Assembly (NCBI RefSeq): GCF_003171515.1
Contig: NC_089390.1
Span: forward strand, 7,626,001 to 7,690,000
From: Pyrenophora tritici-repentis
Taxonomy: Eukaryota; Ascomycota; Dothideomycetes; Pleosporales; Pleosporaceae
Reading direction: 5' to 3'
DNA length: 64,000 nt
In this document: positions 24,646 through 37,032 of the stretch, one piece after another
Numbering within the stretch: the first letter of the stretch is position 1
Layout of the letters: every line of letters begins with the position of its first letter
Notes under the pieces: generated by a model
The model's input: the letters and a program-made list of their open reading frames with translations, nothing else
The model's database searches: none
What the model was told of the DNA's origin: nothing
Position numbers and translations under genes: made by a program

Positions 24646-24661
24646 GGGGGGGGGGGGGGGG
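24646..24661. repeat. Homopolymer tract of 16 G
   Basis: An uninterrupted run of G on the plus strand, hence C on the Ras mRNA sense strand, ending 97 bp upstream of the Ras ATG. It probably lies in the promoter or 5' leader. Its length is prone to slippage and sequencing error. Confidence 0.85.
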
Positions 24662-25607
24662 CTGACGGGGTGTCAGTGACGAAGGGGGCGGCGCGGGCCA
24701 AAGTGCAATGGCGAGTCGAGATGATGGCAGCAACTCGGAGCGCACTCGCACGGTGCGCGTGTGTATTGGAGCAGCAGACGCTTCAGAGTCGATGGGGCGT
24801 CGTGGACACGGGGAAGTTTGAGCCAGACTGCGGAAGAGGATCGAGGCGGGTTTTGGCGTGGCCTGTGCAGCAGCGGCGACGCACAAACGGGCTCCTTTTG
24901 GACGGGTGGGGGTGTTGCTTCTTCTGGCCTGTGTCGGGGTAGGGGAGGCAGACTCTTGTCGTGGCAGTACAGTGGGAATTGGGGTAGCGACGTTAGGCTG
25001 CTGGCGAGGGATTGGGATTGGGATTGGAACGGTGACGGCTTCTTGTGGAGAACTTGGGAAGGGAGACGGTGGGTGCAAACACAAGTGCAGCTCCTGTGCT
25101 TGAGGCTGGCCGGGGGCTTGGCAAGCTGGCGGGCTACGGGCTACGGGCTACAGGCTGGCGCTATCACTATCACGTATCAACCACGTCTGTCGTGTACCGA
25201 TATAGTCTAATCGGCGGCGTGGGATGGGGAGTGGAGTGATAGCGGCGTGTGATGGATGAGGGAGGTCAAGAGAAACGCGCGATTAGTCGACATGGGCGGC
25301 CGGGGGTTTTACGCTGCCACTGCGTCGAGGTTGGCACTGGCAGCACCTTGGGCTGCCAAACCTCAGCGTCGGCCTAGTCCTGTCCAGGCCAGGCAGAAAG
25401 CCTCGCCGACCCGGGGCCGTCACCGTCACCCAGTTGACAGTAATGATACATGTGCACGATGCTGTGCTGGCTTGACGTGGCGCTACAACTGTACTGTAAT
25501 GTGTAATGCACGCCCGTCTCGACTTGATGCCTGGACTGCAGTGCGACGTCGCCTGTCCGTCTCGCGATGCGCAACGGGCAGTTGTCTCAGCGGCAATGCC
25601 CTAGCAC

Positions 25608-25654
25608 TGCTACTATCCTGCTACTATCCTGCTACTACTGCTACTATCCTGCTA
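25608..25654. repeat. Short tandem repeat, unit TGCTACTATCC
   Basis: About four imperfect copies of TGCTACTATCC/TGCTACTAC in a row, within the gene-free region upstream of the Ras gene. No function is suggested by the sequence. Confidence 0.7.
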
Positions 25655-26864
25655 ACGGGGGACCCCCTTGAAGCCCTTGGAGTCCTTGGAGCCCTCCAGA
25701 CTACGCTGCTTTCGGCCGCTGCTGCCGTGGCCCGCCTTGAGCACCACGTCACGTGCCCTGCCCACGACAAACGACAACCATCTCGGCCGTTCAACCTGGG
25801 AGAGCACTGCAGTCTCGGCCTTGTCGTCGCTCTGCTTTGGAACAAGACTGCAGCTGCTGCGCCTTTGATTACCTCCGTCCGACTTGCTGGGCTAAAAACA
25901 TGCATGGCTCTTGATTGCATCGGCCTTGCACACGGCCCTTCATTACACCAAGCCAGAGAAAAATACTCCTTGTTTGCGCCAGAGTTTCAGTCGCGCCCGT
26001 CCAGGGAGTCCACAGTCCAGAGTCCAGAGTCCAGGGTGGGTAGGGTAGGCTCCGGGGAACAGGCTCCCATGCCGCGACAGTCTGTAGCCGAAAACACACT
26101 TGACCCCAATAACTCAAGTACTTACTTACGTGTCTACCAACACCACCACTCACACACACCCACTCCCGAGCCGACGGCTTCGCTGCAACTACCAGTACAC
26201 ACGCCGAACGCCTTTACCCTAAGCGAGGCGTCCATGTAACCGACCCGATGTCCAAAATACGCCCCGTCAGCCCATCACCCGTCTTCCCAACCGTTGCAGC
26301 TGCTAACAATTCGGCCGGTACGAGAGGGAAAAATATTGCGCTAGTGTCATCCCGAGCCCCGACATGTGCCCACCCCATCATGCTCACTCCGCCACCAACC
26401 CGGGAATACCTGGATAAGCTGTGCTGATGAAGTGTCAAGCGCCCCAGGTTGGCGGGCACAACCACTACTGCCCTACCACCCGCAGCAACTGCCAGGCACG
26501 TGTTAATGTGGGGCCCACCCCTTCCTGCCGCCGTCTGTGCAAAGACTTGTAGTGTTTTGGCCCAAGGTGATCGACTATGCGTCGACGGCGCGACGTTGAG
26601 CCTTGGAGCCTTGAACGGAACCGTTGCTGTGTGCAAACTCGATTTTCCCCCGCGCGGCCCGCCGCGAGTCTGACACCGTTGAACTGGTCCCAATGTCTCC
26701 GTCAAACCGCCAGCCGATACGTGGCAACAGCCTCACTCCGCCTTCATCCCCCGCTTAGACTTCGTGTTGCCATGGGTTGCCCCATGTCCAGAGAAGCCAT
26801 TCAGAGAAGCTCCAGAGAAGCTCCAGTAAGAATACCAAGAAACCCCTATTCATTACACCTTAAT

Positions 26865-29014
26865 CTACAGCTTGGCACGCGCTTCCGTCGCTTTGTGCAG
26901 CCCCTTGCCTCTGACCTCAAAGTACTCCCGCACCTTGTCCCTTGCCACACTAACTGCCTCACGGTCCTCAATCGTGCTCGGCACATTGACCTCCTTGTCA
27001 AAATCTCCGTGAGTTGCGTTCTCGATGAGTTCACGCAAGACTCTACGCAACGTCTTGCCGCTTCGTGTCTTGGGTATCATTGACTTTCCCTGTATGATAC
27101 CACCGAGGCTCGCAATGGCTCCAATCTGCTCACGTACCAGACGTTGAACCTCAGACACGAGTTTGTCATCTGGAACTGCTGATTCAGGATGGTCATGGGT
27201 GGACAATGTGACGAAAGCGAATGGTAGGTGGCCCTTCAAGGCGTCGGGAATGCCAACTACAGCAGCTTCGGCAATCGATGGATGAGTTGTGATGGCTTGT
27301 TCGATGGCCCCTGGACTTGTTAGTACCCTGACATCGCTTACGATACACAATGAGACTTACCAGTGCTGAAGCGGTGTGCCGCGACGTTGATAACATCGTC
27401 AGCTCGGGCCATGATGGAAATGTATCCCTCTGTATCCATCATACCAGCATCACCAGTATCAATCCACTTCCCGTTAAACCTCTTCATATACCCCTTGTAA
27501 AAGCGTTCTTCGTCCTCCCAAAGCGTAGTAAAGGCCGTAGGTGCAAGAGGTATAGCCATGACAATATTCCCCATCTCACCTCTCTTGACTTCGTTCCCAC
27601 CATCATCCACAACCCGCACGTCAAACCCCGGCATCGCCTTCCCAGCCGAACCCGGCTTAACCGGCAGTGGCTGAGGACGGTCTTGCGAGGCGAAATCCAA
27701 ACCCGAGGACGCACTAAGCGCGATCCCAGAAATGGGCGAGCCCGACTCTGACGACCACCAGTTATCTACCACCATGGCACCAGGTGCGCAATGCTTGGCT
27801 AGTAGTATCTGATACATTTGCACGATACTAGGTTCGCTCCTCTCGCCCGCCAAGAAAAGCGCTCGAAGCGTCTTCAACGCACCCCTCTTGCCTCTCGCTT
27901 CGAAAAACGCATTCTCGCCGTCGTCCCTGCGTATGGCGCGGAGAGCAGTAGGCGCGGTGAACATGGTGGTTACCTTGTAGTCCTCAATGACGCGCCAGAA
28001 GGTGCTAGCGTCGGGTGTTCCCACAGGTTTGCCTTCGAACAGGACGGTAGTGGCACCTGCTAGTAGGGGTGCGTAGACGATGTAAGAGTGGCCAACCACC
28101 CATCCGATATCGCTGGCGGTGAACATGACATCGCCGGGGCCATGGACTCCGAAGAGGTATTTGATGGACAAGTTTAGACCGACGGCGTGGCCACCTGCTG
28201 AGCGAACAACGCCTTTTGGAAGTCCAGTAGTACCGGATGTGTAGATGATGTAGAGTCCATCCCCACTTTTAACAGGTACAGCATCAGCTTTCAACCCTCT
28301 GTTCCTCGCGCTTTTGACGAGTCGCTGCCAGTTGCGCTGGCCCTCTTCTTTGAGCACAGGATCCCATCTCAGCTGCTCTCTCTGCCACACAATCGTCTTA
28401 TCCGGCTTGAAGCTACTCTTGCGAATCGCGCCTTCAATCATAGACTTGTATTCTGCGGGTTTCTTCGCCCCTTCTATGCCGCAAGACGCCGTCATGATGG
28501 CAACGGGGCGACTGGCTTCAATCCGTTGGGCTAGTGCTGCAGGCGAGAAACCGCCGAAGACGACGGCGTGGATGGCGCCTAGACGGGCGATTGCCAGCAT
28601 GGCGAAGACAGCAGCGGGTATCATGGGCATGTAGATCAATACCACATCACCCTTTTTCACTCCTTCTTCTCTTAATACTCCGGCAAGTGTTTCCACTTCT
28701 TGTAATAGTTGCGCATATGTGAACTGCTCTTTTTGGCCTGTTACAGGACTGTCCCAGCAGATCGCTACATTACCGCCTCTGCCGTCCGCCACGTGTCGAT
28801 CCACACAATTGTAAGTTGTAGAGATTTCGCCATCGGCAAACCATTGCCAGTGCGCATGTGTGACATTGCTCTTCTTGAGATGTTTAGTCGTTTTTTCAAA
28901 TGCTTTGGTGGGCTTCTTGTGCCAGTGCAAGTAGCTGGCCTGGCGCTGCCAGAAGGCTTCTGGGTTGGAGATTGATGAGGCGTAGACTTGGTCTTGGATG
29001 TGTGTCTGGGCCAT
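26865..29014 (-). CDS. Propionyl/acetyl-CoA synthetase (AMP-forming), ACSS3-like, ends -AKL
   Basis: Two exons, 29014-27361 and 27310-26865, encode 699 aa; the 50-nt intron joins HRFSTG to AIEQAI. It is an ANL-superfamily AMP-forming ligase. An N-terminal ACAS block begins with SISNPEAFWQRQ, the P-loop-like motif is YTSGTTGLPKG, then DNWWSSESGSP, and WIDTGD with its ribose-binding Asp. The C-terminal lid contains the regulatory lysine in RSGK (about residue 637). It activates short acyl acids, probably propionate or acetate, to acyl-CoA with ATP; closeness to ACSS3/propionyl-CoA synthetase is an inference. The last three residues are AKL, a possible PTS1 peroxisomal signal. The frame stays open for 60 codons upstream of the ATG with a basic, presequence-like composition but only a TTG start. 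Confidence 0.9.
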
Positions 29015-29991
29015 GACTTCGGTTTTGTTTGGACCAGGTGTGTTTTTCCAACTTGTGAGCTTGCGAAGGTATGTCGATTGTGTAAACGCGGGGCGGAGTG
29101 GATGATGTCGAATTAATTGAAACTCAAGAGCTCTTGAATCCCCTTTGGCAACAATTGAAACGCGTCCCTCTCCCTTTCCACAGACAAATATCAATGTCAG
29201 ACCGTCACACGCTCTTATGTACGCCTGCCACGCCGAAATCTAACAATGGTGCGTCAAAAAGCAAACGGTAGGTACAGCATTCGTAGCAGTCAAGCAAAAC
29301 GAAGTGACTTCTTTTCAGGAGAAATGCATCATCGGCGTCATTTTAAGCACCAAAACTACTCAACGTTGCCGATCGGCCCAAGGGGACTGGGCGAACGTCT
29401 GACCTCGGGCATGGAGATGGCTCGGACATGTCATGTTTCCCCGCAAGGCGCTAGCGGGGAAATGGTACTAACGCTTCTTGGATGCCGGCCGGCCGTCGGA
29501 CTAGACTGGGCGGGCGCGCGGGTTCGACAGCTAGGTGAGTACCTGTGCAGCGCGGGATTGTAGCTAGGTGTTTCGTGCTAGTTTTAGTGCTAGAGGTATA
29601 GTGTACGAGCTGAGATGGTAGTCGTACGATTTTGTTGTTTGGGAAAGACGGTAGACTGTTCACTGAAACGAGCTTGGAAAGTGGTCTGAGGTGTTTTTGT
29701 AATGCGAAAAGTATACTCGGCTAGTTAGCAACTGTAGGAGTAACTGTTGCATATCTTAGCTAAACGCAGACTTGGTGTGGATTTGTAATGGCAAGGCCAC
29801 CATACCCATCTCCTTACCCATCATACCAATGACGTATGTACATAGATCCACGACACAACCACAACCACAACCACAAACCCCTCCAACCTAACACACATAT
29901 CCACCCTCAATCTCATCCGTCCGACCACACCATTACCAAAACATATCCTCCAAACACAAAATAAAACTTACAAATCACAACCCTATCAACC
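29015..29991. other. Divergent upstream region of CoA ligase and haloacid dehalogenase
   Basis: About 1 kb between two divergent starts. The first 180 bp is open in frame with the CoA ligase. A small open frame at 29246-29563 with an intron-like GTAGGT...TTTTCAG has no known relatives that I recognise. A CAACCA repeat (29854-29877) lies in the probable leader of the dehalogenase gene. Confidence 0.45.
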
Positions 29992-30976
29992 ATGACCCTC
30001 CAACCCACCCCCCGCGCCCTCCTCTTCGACGTCTTCGGCACCTGCGTCAACTGGCGCAACTCCGTAACAGCCGCCCTCCAAACACTCGCCCACGCCTCCC
30101 TCAACTCAGCCACTGCATCCCTAGCCTCGACGTTGCGTCTGCGGGCGTCCTCAATGACTCCAGCAGATTGGGCCTTATTCGCTCAAGAGTGGAGGAACAG
30201 TTACAAAGTATTCACCAAACAGCTTGCAGCCGACACTTCGGTGCCATGGATGTCTGTTGATGAGCACCACTTGCTGTCGCTGAGGGAGCTTTTGCAGAAA
30301 TGGGGCTTGGAGGGCTTGTGGAGCGAGGAAGAGGTAAAGGAATTGAGTTTGGTGTGGCATAGGCTTGAGGCGTGGGGGGATGCGGCGGAGGGGGTGGGGT
30401 TGTTGAATACGCGATTTGGTGAGTTTGTTGATAACCTTTTTTGCTTGGGCTGGTGTGCGGTTGTTTTGCTGACGTGATGGAATAGCTACTTGTACGCTTT
30501 CGAATGGGAATGTGAGGTATAGTTGACATTTGAACTTCCAACACTTTCGCTGCAAGGATTAACACGATCGTCTACACAGTCTACTAGAAGATCTCCGAGA
30601 ACACAGCAAAATCCCATTCACCCAAATCTTTTCAGCGGAGCTTTTCGGGACATATAAACCCTCGCCTGCGGTTTACCTAGGTGCAGTGGAGAAGCTTGGT
30701 TTGCAGCCTAATGATTGTGTGATGGTGGCGGCACATTTGCCAGATCTCAAGGCAGCAAAGGAGAATGGGTTGCGGACTGTTTATGTGGAGCGGGCTGGGG
30801 AGGAGGATTGGAGTGAAGAGCAGATTGATGAGGCGAGGGAGGCGGGTTGGGTGGATATTTGGGTTGGGGAGGGGGGAAATAGGGGGTTTATCACGATGGC
30901 GGAGAGGTTGGGTATCGATGTCGAGAGTGGGAAGGGTGAGAGGTTGAGTGCTTCAGTTCCTAGTCATATGGGCTGA
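29992..30976 (+). CDS. Haloacid dehalogenase type II (HAD superfamily)
   Basis: Three exons, 29992-30418, 30486-30516 and 30580-30976, encode 284 aa. The middle exon is only 31 nt but supplies the HAD motif II stretch (T-L-S-N-G-N), so it is required. Motif I is LLFDVFGTCVNW with the nucleophile Asp13. The motif III lysine is in GTYKPSPAVY, and the C-terminal block VAAHLPDLKAAKENGLRT resembles the VAAHNGDLxAAR segment of L-2-haloacid dehalogenases. Family enzymes hydrolyse 2-haloacids to hydroxyacids through an aspartyl ester; fungal members often have unknown substrates. In this copy the motif IV region reads HLPDL, where many relatives have HNxDL. The protein is likely cytosolic, as no signal peptide is visible. 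Confidence 0.88.
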
Positions 30977-31133
30977 AGTTGAGTGAACAACTTCAAATCC
31001 GCAGATAGAGGCAAAGAAGTGGTCAAAAATACATATTGGTAGTGAATGTTGAATCCGGATAACGGAGAATGATATCAAATCCATAGTCGTAAATCAGCAA
31101 ATACCCACAAAATCGTTCGTCAACACGTGCATA

Positions 31134-32952
31134 TCACACAGCACTCGTCTCCCTCGCCTCCCTCCTCAACCTACTCTTCTCAATCGCCTCTTCAACCTTT
31201 GTCTTCCTCCAACTACAATTCTCGGCAAAATCGCAAATCTGACACTTGAATGCCTCTTCAATCTCCACGCCCTTTGCCTCTCTCCGTCCCTTCCACCAAT
31301 CCATCTCTTCAGAAAGATACTTTTCAATCATCTCCGAGTCATAAGCCGTGAGCTCCGATCCAATGATATCCCCCGTTTTGGCGTATCGGTACTCTGCTCG
31401 AAGTATGTGAGATAGACTAGTCGGTGGCAAAACGGCCTGCATTTCGCTAACGAGCAAGGACCACAAGGAGAGGAGATTTGTATACTTGGAGGCTTCGTCA
31501 TGAGGACCCATGTCATGGATTTCTTGCAAGAAGACTTCGGTGAAGGGTTCGAGCGGTCGGAGATCGTAGCGGAGAAGGACTGTTTCGGCGTCGACTGTGT
31601 TTAGTGAGAGTGACTCGAGGAGTTTGCGGTATATCATTAGTTGCATCCAGGTAGGACGCAGTGCAGCGCCTTTGGGTAGCGAATTTGCACCTCTTGTCTT
31701 TACATCGGCAATGTAGACCTGGCGGTCGGGCTCCAGAGTGGCGTCTTGGGCTTTGGAAGCCTTTGCAAAGGCCTCTGATATACCGATTTGGCCGGGTGGC
31801 AAGGGAAGAATACCGCCACTCTTCTCGGCCCTGGACTTCTCGAGCTGTTCCTCAAACTCGGCATCAGGACACTCGTACGATAGTTCGTCGATGACGCCGT
31901 TGACGACCTGGCCCTCGATAATACCCCACACTTCCAGCTCGCGCGTCAGGCCAGTCTCACGCAGACACCGTAGACCGGATATGATATTCCAAATACGAAG
32001 ACCGAAGCGGTCTTCCTTGGTCTCAATCTGTACCTGCACGGTTGTATGTACCTGATCTTCCAGCGTCTGATGTATCTTGGAGCCAGTGCGCATAACCTGC
32101 GTCCGCGGTTTACGCCCAAACTTGCTGAGGGTGTAAAAGTACTGCAACTCGCACCATGCTGGCGATATCAAGTCTGTCACGGATAAAGGCTTCTTGGGTT
32201 TTGTACGAAAACGCTCAAGTGGTGAACGCGTGTCCTCTTCAGCTACTTTTACGGCTTCGGATTGGGGAAGAGCGCCCTTGGCCTTTGTTGCGGTACGGTA
32301 AGAGCGGGTGGGTGAGGGTGTGGATGGCGAGGCAGGGTCTTGCATAGGTACTAATCGCTGTTAGTTGTCAGTCTCTGCAAACGCCTCTTCATCTCATATT
32401 TAACAACGTACCACTCCATGCCCGACGCGAGATTTCGTCGTACTCGACTTCCAGCGTCGTTCGCTGCCGCATAGGGAGGCTCTGCGTTTCCCGCTGCACA
32501 TGGGCATCGACCCTACTCGTACCCTTTGCCACGCGCAGAAGCGCAGGCCTGTGTATCTGCACGAAGCCGTCCACATCCTGCTCTTCGTCTTCTAGTTCGC
32601 CCTCTTCAAATTCAACGCTAGGCAAAACGGCTGGTTTCTCAGCAGGCGCTCCCTGATTTATTGTCTCGAAAGCGTCTGCGAGTATGGTATCGTCGTCGAT
32701 GTCAATGTCAATATCAATGTCGGAACCATAGTCGCTCGGCGTGGCAATAGAGTTAATCTCAATGTCTGAGCCGTACTCGCTCGCACGCTGTGTCAGCTGT
32801 GGATTCGGCAAAGCCATGATGCCATGATCTGGCCCGGGGGTGCTGGGTATGCGCGTGGCGACAGTGGGACGCGCTTCGGATGGCGCGCTTTCGCGTATAC
32901 TCTTGAGGTCATTAGCTAGTATGCCCATCGATGAGTTGTGTTGAAGTACCAT
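31134..32952 (-). CDS. EXO5: Exonuclease V (Exo5/Dem1), Fe-S single-strand nuclease
   Basis: Two exons, 32952-32412 and 32350-31134, give 585 aa; the 61-nt intron falls after RRAWSG. The N-terminal 180 residues are acidic and low-complexity (SDYGSDIDIDIDIDDD). The catalytic part begins at the conserved SPAWCELQYFYTLSKFG. The four Fe-S ligands expected for Exo5 are visible: Cys247, then Cys550, Cys553 and Cys559 in CQICDFAENC. PD-(D/E)XK residues appear as GVIDEL and ADVKTRG. Family enzymes degrade single-stranded DNA (mitochondrial in yeast; nuclear crosslink repair in animals and fission yeast). The 5' end is the least certain part: ATG at 32952 is the first in frame, but a second ATG lies at 32928 and a further upstream exon cannot be excluded. 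Confidence 0.87.
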
Positions 32953-33268
32953 ACCGACAGGATACTGAAGCGCTTCTTGTACAAATCGGTGCGTGGGTAG
33001 TAGTAGTTATTTCGCAAATTGTCGCGTTATCACTGAATGGCTGTGAATGCTATGATGGAGGGGTACACGCGTGATACAAAGCGTTCCATGACATTACTCC
33101 ATCATTGGACGCGCCTCGGTTGGAAATGGAATTTCCTTTGTTGTACGCTTTTCACGCCTGTCGTCAAAGAACTATGTAGTGTCTATATTTTACATGTGAA
33201 GATGCAACAATGTGGTCGGACGGTGTGACATTCTAGCCTCGCACAGATTCTACAGTGCCATTGCGCGC
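32953..33268. other. EXO5 upstream region
   Basis: A 316-bp gap before the next minus-strand gene. An ACGCGT element (33067-33072) lies about 115 bp upstream of the EXO5 ATG. No coding sequence seen. Confidence 0.5.
33067..33072. promoter_or_regulatory. ACGCGT (MCB-like) upstream of EXO5
   Basis: A palindromic ACGCGT core, the MluI cell-cycle box bound by MBF in yeasts, about 115 bp upstream of the EXO5 start. It also occurs elsewhere in the window, including in coding DNA, so function is only a suggestion. Confidence 0.3.
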
Positions 33269-33908
33269 TCAAAGCACAGCATCAAGACCGTGTTTGAAAT
33301 CCGGCATATCATCCGCGCGCTCGTCCTTCCTAGTCCATCTCACTATGCCCTCCCCGTCTACGGCAAAATTGCCCGCCGTCTGCCACCTGCTGCCGCTCTC
33401 TGTAGATCTGACACTGATGCCGTCCTGTTTGAGCTTTGAGACGCCTGATATGCTGCCTAGGACATGCCATAGGCTCGAGGTGCCCAGGCCCCATGCAGCA
33501 TATGCCTCACGTTCCGCGTCAACCACCATCTGGAGATTGGGTTGCGTGTTCTTGGACGGGTCGGGCAAGGACGCAAGCCATCGGTCCGTAGACTCTTGGT
33601 CGCTATGCGAGACGGCTATGAAGTCTATGTCTGGGTGGGCGGGTGCGATTGCGCGTAGGCTTAGGTATGTCTTCTCTGCGACTGTGATGGTGTTAAGGAC
33701 TGCGTTTGTAGAGGCCCATATTACCGTAGGCGTGATACGTACATGGGCATCCACAGTGCCTGAGGAAAGTGACGATTGTAGGCTTGCCATTACGTGCTGG
33801 AATAATCAGCTTGGGTGTTGTAGGCGCTTTCTGGCCAACAGCCGGTGTCTCGGCCGTCTGCACCGCAGGCGGCGACATCCACGACCAGAACTCGCTTTGC
33901 CAGGTCAT
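33269..33908 (-). CDS. AhpC/TSA-type thioredoxin-fold protein (peroxiredoxin-like)
   Basis: Two exons, 33908-33743 and 33681-33269, encode 192 aa. The 61-nt intron interrupts the active-site region, and splicing restores FLRHCGCPFAEKTY. The order is beta-strand KPTIVTFLRHCGCP, helix FAEKTYLSLRAI, strand DIDFIAVSHSD, then DAEREAYAAWGLG, as in the AhpC-TSA/PRXL2-AAED1-like families. These proteins are thought to reduce peroxides through a cysteine in the xxCGCP motif, but few fungal members are characterised. No signal peptide is visible, so it is probably cytosolic. The start ATG (MTWQSEFWSWMSPP) is the first in frame after a stretch lacking ATG. EXO5 lies downstream of it? No: both genes are on the minus strand and EXO5 is the next one, so this gene is upstream of EXO5 in transcription order. 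Confidence 0.85.
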
Positions 33909-34380
33909 CGTGGGCCCGACGCGTTGCAAATCGAGCAGTAGACGTGCGCAAACATGTCGCACAGTCTACATTTACATGGCCTTGTATTGGTGTCGGCGAT
34001 GCAGGTTGTGCACTGTAAGAGGCGTCATTGCGGGGTGGGTGGCGGATCGCGACGTTTAGCGGATGCATTAGGCGGTGTACGTATCCTGCAAAAGCCACCC
34101 GCATACCATGCTCTTCGCCACTGCCAAACGTACAAGTCAAACATCACAATCAAACAAGGGATAGGCAGTTGAAATAGAAATCTGTTGATTCCGTGGAAAG
34201 TCGACAGTGTCCATCACTGATTAACCTGGATATACTACATCTCAGCACACCGCTCGTGTGCACTCATAAACCGAGTTTGAAGACCGTGAACCGTGAAACC
34301 CAAACGCCTGAACTAGCCGACCCAAATACCCTTCACCGACCCGAAGAAGTTGTCATGTCGTGTCGATATTGGTGAGAAGC
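33909..34380. other. Intergenic, downstream of histone H3
   Basis: About 470 bp between the H3 stop and the thiol-protein start. It must contain the H3 3' end and the promoter of the thiol protein. Short open frames only. Confidence 0.5.
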
Positions 34381-35765
<1,385 letters not shown>

Positions 35766-37032
35766 ACGCTTTCTCTTCACGGTTTTCATGTCACGACTTT
35801 TGCCGGCTACTTCAGTCCATGGTCGGTTTCGGTGCTTGGTGGGATGGTCATAGCCTTGTACAGTAAAATAAGGCTCGGAGTTACGGTTATATCAGTCGGG
35901 TTCTGGTTTGCATGGAATGATACCATAATACTTCAGCTACTTCCCCATTTGCCTTGTGATGTCTTGCTTCTTCTTGTGTATTGTCAACGCCGTGGTCATA
36001 GCCATGTTACTCCGCAGTACGCGTCTCTATAACGTGTATGGCGCTAGCGTAGCCGTGTGCCGTATCGATGCCGCTCTCCGTGCTTTCTGCTTTGGTGGTT
36101 ATGTAATCCGCAATATACTTTTGCAATGGCATCCAGCCATCGATTCATTGTTGTGACGTGACTCATTGATTGTTGCCTAGATAATGACGAGATGACTCAC
36201 ACATTTGCCACAGTCTGGTAGTCTATCCTGATTTCAGGGTCCCGTATGCGTAAATACCCTGCCTGGTACAAGTGAGGAATCCTGCCATTGGGCTCCGGTG
36301 ATTTGTATAATGAGTTAGTTTTGGTTGTCGGACATTATCGACTGCTGGGAGTTAAGTATCGAGGCTTGTGGTGTGTTTTCATTTGGAGTTGGTTGAAATG
36401 CGTCACTCATATGCCTCGCTGGATGTACACGAATTCTCCGCATTCTGGAATTATCATCTAAAACTTGATATACACGGTCTTCCATATGCCAATATCGTGA
36501 TTCCAACTTTTGAAGTGTTTTGAACAAGTTGTGGTTGTGCTGGGATTTTTTGAAATGTTACGTGTTTGGCTGTAAATGCGAAATATTGTACCAACGCAAC
36601 TGCAAGTCTCAAGAATATGGCGAACACTTGTTTGAGCTAGATACCAAAACTCATAAATTTGTTTCGAGGAATACATTAGAACAGTTTAATCTTACTAAAA
36701 ACGCGTGTTAAAATATCTACATCACGTCGCAACGCGTGTTGTGCGGTGGTGAGCTTCATGTGCTGCATGGCTGTGACGACGCGTGTAAAACCACCATACA
36801 GGCTTTCGTACCTAGAACATCGGTTGGAAGCACGACATCTTCACATACAGTTAATTAATCGGGACACAGTATCCCTCACAGTTCACAAAGACAAGCGTTT
36901 TATCATGGTTTCATTCATCAATATCATATGCTAGGGCAAACGGCCATAGATACACGAGAGCCGACCACGGCTGTGAGCCTGCCTTCAGCTCTATTTTTGC
37001 TTATACCCCGACACTTCAAATCGCACGAACCC
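35766..37032. other. Gene-free stretch with repeated regulatory-type octamers, 1.27 kb
   Basis: This is the space between the convergent H4 and GH43 genes, larger than most such gaps here and AT-rich around 36300-36700. It contains TGACTCA at 36159-36165 and 36193-36199 (the Gcn4/CpcA/AP-1 core) and ACGCGTGT three times (36701, 36732, 36779). No protein-coding signal was found on either strand. Confidence 0.55.

Larger units (their letters stand above)
24550..26864. other. Long upstream region of Ras gene and 3' side of CoA ligase, 2.3 kb
   Basis: GC-rich, no recognisable gene. It contains the poly-G tract, short tandem repeats (ctacggg near 25130-25150; TGCTACTATCC at 25608-25654; agtccag near 26010-26035) and a 327-codon open frame at 25256-26239. 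That frame has no known motif and a biased, repeat-driven composition, so I do not call it a gene. A long regulated leader for the Ras gene is one explanation. Confidence 0.45.

Noticed and set aside
24440..25084. A 214-codon antisense-side frame overlapping the Ras first exon
   Set aside because: It is the alternate frame of the Ras first exon continuing into GC-rich upstream DNA; Pro/Ser-rich with no motif.
25256..26239. A 327-codon open frame on the plus strand upstream of the Ras gene
   Set aside because: It lies in GC-rich, repeat-containing DNA, shows no domain or motif, and its composition follows the local repeats. Long random frames are expected there. Kept only as part of the intergenic description.
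29500..29560. GGTTCGA-like string resembling a tRNA T-loop box
   Set aside because: No matching A box, acceptor stem or anticodon arm could be folded around it.
29246..29563. Small open frame with an intron-like GTAGGT...TTTTCAG near its start
   Set aside because: Neither the spliced nor unspliced product resembles a family I know, and it lies in a divergent promoter region. RNA evidence would be needed.
32953..33060. Possible extra upstream exon of EXO5 (DLYKKRFSILS-like stretch)
   Set aside because: No in-frame ATG precedes it in this interval, so a complete model with it could not be built; ATG 32952 was preferred.
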